A stretch of 36,600 nt of DNA. Origin: Chitinophagales bacterium (GTDB lineage: Bacteria; Bacteroidota; Bacteroidia; Chitinophagales; Chitinophagaceae). Positions 8,289 to 16,495 of this stretch are shown here, one piece after another. Made by a program: the position numbers and the translations under genes. The notes below the pieces were generated by a model. It saw only the letters and a list, made by a program, of their open reading frames with translations. It was not told where the DNA came from and made no database searches. Location of the stretch: NCBI GenBank assembly GCA_015655435.1, contig JAATFC010000030.1, positions 1 to 36,600 of the forward strand. The letters are read 5' to 3'. The first letter of the stretch is position 1. Every line of letters starts with the position of its first letter.

Positions 8289-9023
8289 ATGAGCATAGAA
8301 ATAGTAAGGAAATGGTATCCCAATGCACTTACCTCCATTGATACCGTCAATCGACTCCTAGACACAATCGAAAAATATTTAGGGCTAAAACCCAATCAAC
8401 TCATGCATGCAGATAGTATGTGTTGTGATGACGTGAACGCTATACAATATCCACCAAGGGCATTAGAAATGCTGGGACCATTTCACTTAGGAGGGCTGGA
8501 CGGATTCCCTTTTGCAGGTATTGCAGGCATGAACGCATTTGCACATCACGTTCCGGAAGACGGTGCGGTAATTATTTTCTATGCACCACATATTGGCATT
8601 ACCAAAGACGGAACAATTGGAGAGATACACCGATTCGGACAAAGCAATAATTCTGCGTGTTGCGGAGCAGCTAAAGGAGCGTTAGGAAAACTTATAAACA
8701 ACCAGATTATAGAGGGAGACATACGTTCGCTTGATTTTCAGATGAATACTATAGAACAGATTTTCCTTCATGAAAAACAAAGGATATTGAATGCAGCGAA
8801 TCCCATTTTCGAGGCTACTGAAGTCATGTACGAAGCTATCGACAAGCGCATCGAAGTATTAGTCAAGGAAACGCATTATCCGTGCAAATACGTACTGCTC
8901 GCTGGCGCAATATTTATCAATGGAGACAAGGACATGGGTTCTTTTTGTCAATATAAAAAGTTTGATTGTCTCAATCTCGAAACAGGCGACAGAAGAAGTC
9001 TGATGAAAGAATATTACGAGTAA
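8289..9023 (+). CDS. LCIB-like (theta-type) carbonic anhydrase homologue
   Basis: A 244-residue soluble protein without signal peptide. It shows the pattern of the LCIB/LCIC family (limiting-CO2-inducible proteins of algae and their prokaryotic relatives, a beta/theta-carbonic anhydrase-like fold). The motifs are C45-C46-D47-D48-V49-N50, then FHLGGLDGFPFAGIAGMNAF (65-84), AHHVPEDG (85-92), HIGIT (101-105) and SACCGAAKGAL (122-132). The likely zinc ligands by analogy are C45, H87 and C124 or C125, with D47 as the partner of the C-x-D pair. The expected activity is interconversion of CO2 and bicarbonate, although some LCIB relatives are inactive in vitro. It lies 54 bases behind a bestrophin gene and is followed by a terminator, so the two probably share a transcript. 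The family assignment is from memory of motifs; activity is inference. Confidence 0.75.
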   Translation: MSIEIVRKWYPNALTSIDTVNRLLDTIEKYLGLKPNQLMHADSMCCDDVNAIQYPPRALEMLGPFHLGGLDGFPFAGIAGMNAFAHHVPEDGAVIIFYAPHIGITKDGTIGEIHRFGQSNNSACCGAAKGALGKLINNQIIEGDIRSLDFQMNTIEQIFLHEKQRILNAANPIFEATEVMYEAIDKRIEVLVKETHYPCKYVLLAGAIFINGDKDMGSFCQYKKFDCLNLETGDRRSLMKEYYE

Positions 9024-9092
9024 GAAACATTCGAATTATAGATTCTGAAAATATAGTCTATAGAAAACCAGCATACAGCGTGTATTGAATAT

Positions 9093-9128
9093 CAAGAGCC
9101 AACATTTCCACGTTGGCTCTTGTCTTTT
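9093..9128 (+). terminator. Rho-independent terminator after the LCIB-like gene
   Basis: A perfect 11-bp stem, CAAGAGCCAAC (9093-9103) with GTTGGCTCTTG (9112-9122), has an 8-base loop and a short T-rich tail (TCTTTTCT). It lies 70 bases after the carbonic anhydrase-like gene. Confidence 0.75.
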
Positions 9129-9282
9129 CTGCCAATAATATCATAACACTATAGGGTTAAAATGTCATTCATCGACAGAAATAGTTGTTTGTCGTTGCAA
9201 CCAGATATTCGGAACGGAATGGCACATAAGTTGAAATTTTAGTTATCAGAAATATTTGATTAACAACTTAAAATTTTCAATT

Positions 9283-9819
9283 ATGAAAAAGTTAGTCCTT
9301 TCCTCAGCAATCGTCGCCATCAGCATAGCGAGTTACAAAAAAGCCGATGCTCAGTTGAGTCTTCAAATCAATATTGGTGGTGTATTTTCTGCAACAGTAA
9401 GCACCGCTCCTACTGTACCTGTGGTTGCCGCAAGTGACTACTATTACTACAATGATATCAATTGCTATTACGACGTTGCCAATAACCAATACATCTATCC
9501 CGAAAACGGTGCATGGTACTATTCAAGTGTTGCCCCGGTTATGTTCAGCAACTATGATTTTCGGAACAGTCGTCGTACCGTAATGGACAGAAAATCTTTT
9601 GAGGGTAGAAACATCCGCCCTACTGTATACAACCGTCAGGCTATTCCCAACAACAATGGCTATAACAACACTATGAATCAGAATCGTTTTGCTCAACAGA
9701 ATAGAGCCAAAGAACCACAAATGCAGCAAAGGAATAACCAGCAAGCACAACGTTCCATGGCCATGAACAACAATGGCGGAAACAGTCGGGGTATGGGTAG
9801 ACGCGGTGGATTACGATAA
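9283..9819 (+). CDS. Secreted Tyr/Asn-rich protein, function unknown
   Basis: A 178-residue exported protein: signal peptide MKKLVLSSAIVAISIASYKKADA, then a short hydrophobic beta-like stretch. A tyrosine-rich module of the form YYYYNDINCYYDVANNQYIY...GAWYY (about residues 50-82) follows, then a basic Asn/Gln-rich tail (NNNGYNNTMNQNRFAQQNR...) ending in a Gly/Arg stretch. I recognise the tyrosine module as a recurring one in small secreted Chitinophagaceae and Sphingobacteria proteins, but know no function. The ATG at 9283 is preferred to one 27 bases upstream because it begins the signal peptide. The next gene has a diverged copy of the same module, so the two look like a tandem pair. Confidence 0.75.
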   Translation: MKKLVLSSAIVAISIASYKKADAQLSLQINIGGVFSATVSTAPTVPVVAASDYYYYNDINCYYDVANNQYIYPENGAWYYSSVAPVMFSNYDFRNSRRTVMDRKSFEGRNIRPTVYNRQAIPNNNGYNNTMNQNRFAQQNRAKEPQMQQRNNQQAQRSMAMNNNGGNSRGMGRRGGLR

Positions 9820-9866
9820 TAATTATTTTCAAGAAACAATCTTTAATTTTTTAAAACATAAACATC

Positions 9867-10229
9867 ATGAAAACTAAATTTTTACTATTGACACTGGTCG
9901 CTAGCATCGGTATTGGCATGAGCAGTTTCGAACAGCAGAGAAACCCTCAGTCCCATCCTAAGGAACAACACAAAAACGTCCAAACCATTGAGGTACGTTA
10001 CTATTACTTACCCGAGTACAATGCTTATTTTGACACAAGGGACAAAGTCTATTACTATAAAAAGAAAAACAAATGGATAAAAACGAGCAAGCCAACCAGA
10101 ATCAATAAAAACATTGCTCAAGCAAAAAGAGAGCCCATACAAGACTTAAAAAGCAACGAATTGCCCTATACACACAATGCCCAACATGTCCAGACTTGGA
10201 AAGGTCAGCAGAACAGTGGTCGTCGATAA
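9867..10229 (+). CDS. Small secreted protein with Tyr-rich module, function unknown
   Basis: A 120-residue exported protein with signal peptide MKTKFLLLTLVASIGIGMSS followed by a hydrophilic, basic chain. The central module RYYYLPEYNAYFDTRDKVYYYKKKNKW (about residues 44-70) has the same layout as the module in the preceding gene: Tyr run, acidic/Asn turn, Y-x-D, Tyr run, Lys/Gly-x-Trp. The rest is rich in Lys, Gln and Asn and looks unstructured. It lies 47 bases after its neighbour and may be cotranscribed. A strong terminator follows. No function is known to me; a cell-envelope or matrix role is a guess. Confidence 0.7.
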   Translation: MKTKFLLLTLVASIGIGMSSFEQQRNPQSHPKEQHKNVQTIEVRYYYLPEYNAYFDTRDKVYYYKKKNKWIKTSKPTRINKNIAQAKREPIQDLKSNELPYTHNAQHVQTWKGQQNSGRR

Positions 10230-10242
10230 ACGCTGAAGAGTG

Positions 10243-10297
10243 AATATTAAAAAAGCAATATCCCGCTAGTTAAGCGGGATATTGCTTTTTTAATATT
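10243..10297. terminator. Bidirectional terminator between convergent genes
   Basis: A perfect 25-bp inverted repeat: left arm 10243-10267, loop AGTTA (10268-10272), right arm 10273-10297. The GC-rich centre TCCCGCT/AGCGGGA is flanked by A and T runs in both directions, so it can end transcription of the secreted-protein genes on the plus strand and of the uptake operon on the minus strand. Confidence 0.85.
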
Positions 10298-10342
10298 CCA
10301 ATTGGGAGATGTATTTGACGGCGAATAGTCAATAACCATTCT

Positions 10343-11524
10343 TTATTTCAGCAACTCCGCCAGTTTATTTGCCAGCTCATTGTCGTCATGATAGTGACCG
10401 ACAATGACACCATTCGGGTCTATCAATATCTTGGTAGGGTAAGAAGGGACATTGTATAGTTTAGCTACATCCACTTTACGTCCGGAACTATCAACATTAT
10501 TCGTCTGTCGCAGGATTTGATGCCAGATATCAATGTTATCTTTTTTGACGGCATTTTTCCAACCATTTATATTGTTGTCATCGTCAGAAATACCAACGAT
10601 TTCTAGCCCTTTGCTGTGATATTGGTTAAATAGTTTTATCAAGTCTGGATTGCCCGCCCTACAAGGGGCACACCAAGTAGCCCAGAAATCCAGAAGCAAA
10701 TATTTTCCTTGAAATGACTTAATGGATATTTTGTTCCCGGAAAGTGTAACGGAAGAAAACAAAGGAGCTGGCGTATTGTCAGCAGCGATAGTGATTCCCG
10801 CTATTTTATTTTTCAGTTGTATGCCCAATGCGCTGTTCTGCATCGATGCGTCGAGACTATTGTAAACTTTTTTTACGGAATCACTGCTAAGATAAGAAAA
10901 GAGATCCAGCGCGCTACCTACGGCAAAATAGGTATTGGGATACTGAAATATCGCTTGCTTCCACGCATCGATATATTGGTCACTCAGAGGTGCAGCCAGA
11001 TTCTGAAAATACACATCCCTTTCTTCCAAAACTTTTATGTCTTTGCTCGACGAAGTGGAGTCACGGCGAAGCAGGGACAACTTGTAATTAATGGCGTTAA
11101 TCGAATCGTAGAGATCTTTTATCCCTGTAAAATAGCCGATCTGGCTATCTTTGAACCGCTGCATAATATCGTTACTTGGCGTCCCACCTACCCTTAATCC
11201 ACCTAGTACGGAGTCAACTGTCACATTAATATTGCCAGGTTCGGTATATACGAGAAACATCTCATAGGGATTCTTTTTGCTGGAGCGATGCATGTAAAAA
11301 ACGCCTTTTGTTACATTGCTGTTTGTTCCTTTAAATCGAAAATTTCCTCCGTCATTGGCATACGCACTGTCACTGATAACCGGATTGGAAAAGTCTCCGA
11401 CAAAAAAAGCGCTGTCCAGGTCAGGGACATGACCTTTTATGTCGTACACAATCTGCCCTTGTGAAAAACCGCAATGGGCAAATAAGATACCCAATACAGC
11501 CAATATCGATTTTTTGATGTTCAT
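10343..11524 (-). CDS. TlpA-like thioredoxin-fold protein with DUF4369-type N-terminus
   Basis: A 393-residue exported protein with signal peptide (MNIKKSILAVLGILFAHCGF). The N-terminal half (about 25-245) resembles the DUF4369 domain common in Bacteroidota TlpA-type proteins (YDIKGHVPDLDSAFFVGDF). The C-terminal thioredoxin/AhpC-TSA-like domain (about 250-393) carries the redox motif W284-C285-A-P-C288 within LLLDFWATWCAPCRAG, and the cis-proline region VPSYPTK. It should act as a periplasmic or outer-membrane-facing thiol-disulfide reductase. It is the last gene of the ECF sigma-FecR-SusC-SusD string, 10 bases after susD, so it is probably co-expressed with that uptake system. The substrate is unknown. 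Confidence 0.88.
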   Translation of the reverse strand: MNIKKSILAVLGILFAHCGFSQGQIVYDIKGHVPDLDSAFFVGDFSNPVISDSAYANDGGNFRFKGTNSNVTKGVFYMHRSSKKNPYEMFLVYTEPGNINVTVDSVLGGLRVGGTPSNDIMQRFKDSQIGYFTGIKDLYDSINAINYKLSLLRRDSTSSSKDIKVLEERDVYFQNLAAPLSDQYIDAWKQAIFQYPNTYFAVGSALDLFSYLSSDSVKKVYNSLDASMQNSALGIQLKNKIAGITIAADNTPAPLFSSVTLSGNKISIKSFQGKYLLLDFWATWCAPCRAGNPDLIKLFNQYHSKGLEIVGISDDDNNINGWKNAVKKDNIDIWHQILRQTNNVDSSGRKVDVAKLYNVPSYPTKILIDPNGVIVGHYHDDNELANKLAELLK

Positions 11525-11534
11525 ACTATAAGTT

Positions 11535-12983
11535 TTAATATCCCGGATTCTGAGCGGCTTTTTGGTTTTTAGTTATCTCCGAATTAGGTATCGGAAGTAT
11601 CATCTTGGTCTGCGATGTCAACAGCGGCTGTATCGTAGCTATCTGGCCCATAGACAAACGCCTCAACGCATACCAGTCCGACCCATTTTCCATCATGAAA
11701 TTCTTGATTTCTTCTTTGATTATTTCGTAGCGCAATTGACTTGATGTCTGTATGCTGTTAACCCAAGACACATCGGTAAATCCCGCATTTTTCAATACGG
11801 TGGAGAACAGCGTCTTTGCGGTATTCAAGTCCTGATTAAGTGTTGCAAGTGCTTCCGCTTTGTACAGATACGCCTCACTGAGCCTGAACGCATAGCTGAT
11901 TTCGCAGTTGCCAGTACTGACAGGATTTACAACGGGGCCATTGTAGTATTTAGTTATTTCCAATATGGATTTACCTAGATTCCTGCCCATTATCGTGCCT
12001 TTTTGATCGTCTGCATAGTACCAAGTATTTCGTGGGTCATCCTTGTATAATGTGGAGTTTGAAGCTTTGGCGGAATAGGTGCCATAGTATTGCAAATAAT
12101 AAAATTTCCAGTTTTGGTTACTATAGGGTTGGATGCCCAATACAACCTCGTTGCTGGACAAGCCTTTTGTATAGAATATATCTTTCAACGAACTCTCCAG
12201 CGTAAACGGCGTATTATTGAGTATGTCATCTGTTACGGACACAACATTGGATAGGTCTTGTGCCGAACCTCTGTTAATCAATACTCTCGCCTTGAGAATC
12301 TGAGCAGCCGTTCGATTGGTGTATATTTTTGCCGTATTGGTTGCCGGCAAGTCTGCTATGGCATCGTCCAAATCAGACAAAATGTTTTTGTAACAGTCCG
12401 CAACATTGCTTCTTGCAGCTGTCAATGTTTCGGCATTGACAAATTCTGTCCTCAATATAATACCAAAAGTACTAGTGGTATCATAGTACTGCCCATAGGA
12501 CAATAGTAGTGTTTCGTTAGCAAATGCCCGGAGAAATTTGGCTTCCGCAACCATTTCCTTTTTTGCATTGCTGCTTATATTGGATACTTCCGCTATATTT
12601 TTCAAAAAACCGTTTGCCGCGTTGACTATCTGGTAGCAATAAGTCCAAAGCGTACTTGCCTGAGTTGTATAAGTGTCAAAAGTATAGGAGTACACTCCAT
12701 CGTCCGAAGAACTATATATGACCGTTCCGGCCAACTCGGAAGGAATCAGTTCCATTATAGTGAACCATTTGGAGATGGGAACTTCGTTGAAATCAGTGCC
12801 GCCGTTTGCAAATCTATAATACACACCGTTCAAGGCTGCCTTCGCACTGATGGAATCCGTTATAAGATTACCGTCAATGATTGAGGTAGTAGGATATACA
12901 TTCAGTTGTTTTTTGCAGGCAAGTGTGGACAATGCCAATATGGAAAGAAAAATGTAGATGCGATATTTATGTAAATATTTCAT
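11535..12983 (-). CDS. SusD/RagB-family outer-membrane nutrient-binding lipoprotein
   Basis: A 482-residue lipoprotein with the lipobox cysteine at position 23 (ILALSTLAC) followed by KKQLNVYPTTSI, the typical SusD start. Later family features are visible: repeated helical TPR-like stretches, the segment NEVVLGIQPYS, and the C-terminal LRYEIIKEEIKNFMMENGSDWYALRR followed by LPIPNSEI, which close most SusD proteins. SusD proteins sit on the cell surface as a lid on the SusC barrel and bind the imported ligand. It is 11 bases behind the partner susC. No glycoside hydrolase or peptidase is encoded nearby, so the ligand cannot be deduced. Confidence 0.94.
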   Translation of the reverse strand: MKYLHKYRIYIFLSILALSTLACKKQLNVYPTTSIIDGNLITDSISAKAALNGVYYRFANGGTDFNEVPISKWFTIMELIPSELAGTVIYSSSDDGVYSYTFDTYTTQASTLWTYCYQIVNAANGFLKNIAEVSNISSNAKKEMVAEAKFLRAFANETLLLSYGQYYDTTSTFGIILRTEFVNAETLTAARSNVADCYKNILSDLDDAIADLPATNTAKIYTNRTAAQILKARVLINRGSAQDLSNVVSVTDDILNNTPFTLESSLKDIFYTKGLSSNEVVLGIQPYSNQNWKFYYLQYYGTYSAKASNSTLYKDDPRNTWYYADDQKGTIMGRNLGKSILEITKYYNGPVVNPVSTGNCEISYAFRLSEAYLYKAEALATLNQDLNTAKTLFSTVLKNAGFTDVSWVNSIQTSSQLRYEIIKEEIKNFMMENGSDWYALRRLSMGQIATIQPLLTSQTKMILPIPNSEITKNQKAAQNPGY

Positions 12984-12994
12984 GGAATGAGCTT

Positions 12995-15900
12995 TTAGAA
13001 TGATGCTTTGATACCTAAAGAGAATGTCTTAACCGCAGGGTAGTTACTAATGTCAATATAACCTCCCGCTGCGCTGTAAGGGTCGTTGGACGTTTCCGGG
13101 TCATTGCCTGGATATTTCGTAATCGTAAACAGATTAGTAGCCGAAACGAATGCAGAGAAACTTCTCGAACCTATATTGTGCGGCCATACTACACTGGAAA
13201 GATTATAGTTGATGGAAAGCGTTCTCAATTTTAAATAAGAGGAACTAAACACATCCAAAGAAGATTTTGCATAACCACCGTCATCTCCATATAATAGTCG
13301 TGGCTGGTTACTATTTGTATTGGACGCATTGTATCGACCTAGCATAACTGCATTGGCATTTGCCTGTCCGTTAAATGCTACGCTGGATATATGGTCAGCC
13401 CACAAGAGTTTGCCTCCATACGAATATGTAAAATACGCTTGTAAGGAAATATTTTTATACCGCAGATTTTGGTTGATTCCTCCATAATATTTAGGCGCGG
13501 CATTCGCAATAATGGCGTTAGAATTGGGAGTAGCAGCCCCAGCTCCTAGTGAAGTAAGCGCATACATAGGGTCACCTATTCCCAAATAAGGGAAAAATAT
13601 ACCCGCCATCATTCCCAATTGGTTTTTATAATTTGTCAGCTCGTCCTGCGTCTTGATGATACCTGTCACTTGACGTCCCGTTATCAGTCCCAAAGGTTGA
13701 CCTTGAACCAACGTAATGTTGCCAGATTCTACACCGGTTAGATTACCCAACTGTCCCAAAGACGCATCATCTGCCAATTTGGTAACCAAGGACTTGTTCC
13801 AAGAAATATTGAACCCTGCAGACCATGAGAAATCCTTTTTTTGGATAATATCACCGTTAACCCCTAGCTCCCATCCACTGTTCTTAAGACCAACTGCATT
13901 GCTGAGCAGTGTAGTGAAAGAAGTGCTGGCAGCCACAGGCAGGGAAAACAATGCACCATCCGTCCGTTTATCATAATAATCGACCGTAACCTGCATCCTG
14001 TTATTGAACAAGGCTATGTCAGCCCCCGCATCCAACTGCTTAGTTGACTCCCATTTGATACCATCATTACCCAGTTGGGTAGGAACCAATGCACTTTGCC
14101 CGCCGTAACTATAGGGAGTATAAAGTGTGCGGTACATCTGGTTGCCTATATTCTGATTACCGGTCAGTCCGTAGCTTACCCTTAATTTTAGGTCACTCAA
14201 CCATTTGACCCTTTTCAAGAAATCTTCGTTATTGGCTCTCCAGGCGACTGCGCCCGACGGGAAATAACCCCATTTGTTATTAGTACCAAATTTTGATGAA
14301 CCATCTGCCCTTCCGGTTAATGTGAATATATATTTGTCAAATAATGAATAATTGGACCTCAGGTAAAAAGACAGCAAATATTCTTGAGGCTTGGTTGGGT
14401 CGTCTCCTTTTACGTATAATGGTGTAATTGCAGAAGACAATGAGGTAAGATAATTGTCATCAGGATATCCGCTTGCCGTAGCACTAAAGAAAGTTTTCTT
14501 CGTGGTCTGGTAAGATTGCCCCACTAGCAAATTCAACGTCGAATGCTTGTTGAAATATTTGTTATAAGTCAATGTATTTTCCCAAAACCAATTGGTAAGG
14601 TTACTGTTGGCATTCGACCCTATGGCAGTTGCCGTTCCAGAGTTGCCGACATAACCACCCGTAGATACATAACTTGGAACAAAAGTACGCTGGTCATAGG
14701 ACTGGCGGTTTAGGGAAAGTGCACTATTGAAAAGCAACTCCTTTGACAACTTGTAAGACGCCGAAAGCGTTCCTAACAATGTGAACGTTTTGGACATATT
14801 GATACTGGTCAGCAATGCTGCCGGATTTTGGTAACCCTGGTAATCATAACCCAAAGAAGAAAAATTGATGAAATTCCCGGAGCCATCCCTTGCTGTCCAA
14901 TCCGGACGAGCTCGAAGTGCCTGTCCATAGGCTCCATTTGTAAGGTCCTGTTTTGAATACCCCAACATAATATTGGTTGATATTACCAACCGTGAACCGA
15001 TATTGTTTTCCAAGGATACTTTACCAGAAATCCTATCAAAGCTGCTTGCTTTCATCGTTCCGGGAGTGGAGTTGTACGCTATTGAGCTGTAATATTTAGA
15101 CTCGGCGCCTCCTCCCTGTACGGAGACCTGAGCATTGTGTGATACAGAATTACGAGTCACTTCCTTACCCCAATCCGTATTATAGTTTCCGAAATATTGG
15201 CTCGGATTGTTCAATATTGTTGTGATGTCGGCAGGGATATAAGTTGTACCAGATGCAATCCTACTGTCGTAGCTGTTTTGTGCAGCTTCTGTGACCAACA
15301 TTTTGTACTGTTCTGCATTCAATACATCCGGTAGTTTGGGTGTTGTCAATGTAGTATAATAGCCAAAATCAAGTTTAGGTTTCGTATTTTTATTTCCTTT
15401 TTTAGTCGTGATGATGACAACACCGTTAGCAGCTTTGGAGCCGTAAATTGCAGTTGCGGAAGCATCCTTCATGATGGATATGGATTCTATATCATCCGGA
15501 TTTAAACCATTCAATGAATTAATACCATTAACGGAAGCTATGGACATCCCAGCAGCCATACCTCCGCTATTGGATGCGTCATTTGCCGCAGGGCTGGACA
15601 CATCATAGTTGGGCGATATGAAGTTGCTTTGAGTCTGTACGGGTATGCCGTCAATGACATAAAGCGGATCATTACCTCCTAACAAAGAAGAAGTACCCCT
15701 TATCCTAAGACGAACACCACCACCGGGAGTTCCGTCTGACTTGATGACTTCCACTCCGGGAGCTTTCCCAGCCAATGCGTTGTCAACCGTAAGCAATGGC
15801 ATGTCTTTGAAAGAGTTAGCATCGACCGTGGCGACAGAGCCTGTCAGATCCTTTCGTTTAGCAGAACCATAACCAATGACTACAAGCTCTTCCAGATTCT

Positions 15901-16453
15901 TTCCGTCTGCCGTAAGCACTATATTGGGGCTAGCATTGACATTCGTAACGCTATAATTATAAGATTTATAACCTACAAGTAAGAAGACCAACACATCTCC
16001 CTTTTTTGCCTTAATCTGAAACTGACCTTTGGTATCGGAGATTGTGGCAAGGTCTTTCTGCATGACGTTTCTTATCGTCACGCCCTCGAGCGGAAGCCCA
16101 GTTGCATCCGATATCGTTCCGGTAATAGCATCTTTTTCATTTTGCTTGGTAGCGGTAGTTTTAGAAACCAGAACAATCATTTTGTCTTCAATGGAGTAGC
16201 CAATGCCGTTCTTGGAAAGCACTTCATTCAATACGGAGGTTAGCGGACTATTGTTAGCCTTAATCGAAACGGACGGTGCATTTTCCAATAAACTGTAATT
16301 GCCAAACACGGTAAATCCCGTCTGTTCGCGTACAATCTTAAAAAACTGTTGCATGGAAATTCCTTCTGCCGAATAGGTTATCTGTTGGGCTTGCGCATAG
16401 ACTCCGAACAATATCAGAACCGAGCACATCAATAAAGTAGTAGTTTTCTTCAT
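12995..16453 (-). CDS. SusC/RagA-family TonB-dependent transporter with STN signalling domain
   Basis: A 1152-residue outer-membrane protein. In order it has a signal peptide (about 1-22), an STN domain (about 30-90; GISMQQFFKIVREQTGFTVF), a carboxypeptidase-regulatory-like beta domain (about 105-180; GTISDATGLPLEGVTIRNV), the SusC junction ELVVIGYGSAKRKDLTGSV, a plug domain (PGVEVIKSDGTPGGGVRLRI and PLYVIDGIPV), and a long barrel ending in FSLGIKASF with a terminal aromatic residue. It should import a TonB-energised substrate together with SusD. The STN domain is what lets such transporters signal to a FecR anti-sigma factor, and a FecR gene lies just upstream (42 bases), with an ECF sigma gene before it. 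The length is normal for a SusC with STN domain. Confidence 0.96.
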   Translation of the reverse strand: MKKTTTLLMCSVLILFGVYAQAQQITYSAEGISMQQFFKIVREQTGFTVFGNYSLLENAPSVSIKANNSPLTSVLNEVLSKNGIGYSIEDKMIVLVSKTTATKQNEKDAITGTISDATGLPLEGVTIRNVMQKDLATISDTKGQFQIKAKKGDVLVFLLVGYKSYNYSVTNVNASPNIVLTADGKNLEELVVIGYGSAKRKDLTGSVATVDANSFKDMPLLTVDNALAGKAPGVEVIKSDGTPGGGVRLRIRGTSSLLGGNDPLYVIDGIPVQTQSNFISPNYDVSSPAANDASNSGGMAAGMSIASVNGINSLNGLNPDDIESISIMKDASATAIYGSKAANGVVIITTKKGNKNTKPKLDFGYYTTLTTPKLPDVLNAEQYKMLVTEAAQNSYDSRIASGTTYIPADITTILNNPSQYFGNYNTDWGKEVTRNSVSHNAQVSVQGGGAESKYYSSIAYNSTPGTMKASSFDRISGKVSLENNIGSRLVISTNIMLGYSKQDLTNGAYGQALRARPDWTARDGSGNFINFSSLGYDYQGYQNPAALLTSINMSKTFTLLGTLSASYKLSKELLFNSALSLNRQSYDQRTFVPSYVSTGGYVGNSGTATAIGSNANSNLTNWFWENTLTYNKYFNKHSTLNLLVGQSYQTTKKTFFSATASGYPDDNYLTSLSSAITPLYVKGDDPTKPQEYLLSFYLRSNYSLFDKYIFTLTGRADGSSKFGTNNKWGYFPSGAVAWRANNEDFLKRVKWLSDLKLRVSYGLTGNQNIGNQMYRTLYTPYSYGGQSALVPTQLGNDGIKWESTKQLDAGADIALFNNRMQVTVDYYDKRTDGALFSLPVAASTSFTTLLSNAVGLKNSGWELGVNGDIIQKKDFSWSAGFNISWNKSLVTKLADDASLGQLGNLTGVESGNITLVQGQPLGLITGRQVTGIIKTQDELTNYKNQLGMMAGIFFPYLGIGDPMYALTSLGAGAATPNSNAIIANAAPKYYGGINQNLRYKNISLQAYFTYSYGGKLLWADHISSVAFNGQANANAVMLGRYNASNTNSNQPRLLYGDDGGYAKSSLDVFSSSYLKLRTLSINYNLSSVVWPHNIGSRSFSAFVSATNLFTITKYPGNDPETSNDPYSAAGGYIDISNYPAVKTFSLGIKASF

Positions 16454-16495
16454 CCAGTTATGCCATTTTATGATTAGAGATAATATTGTCTTCCT

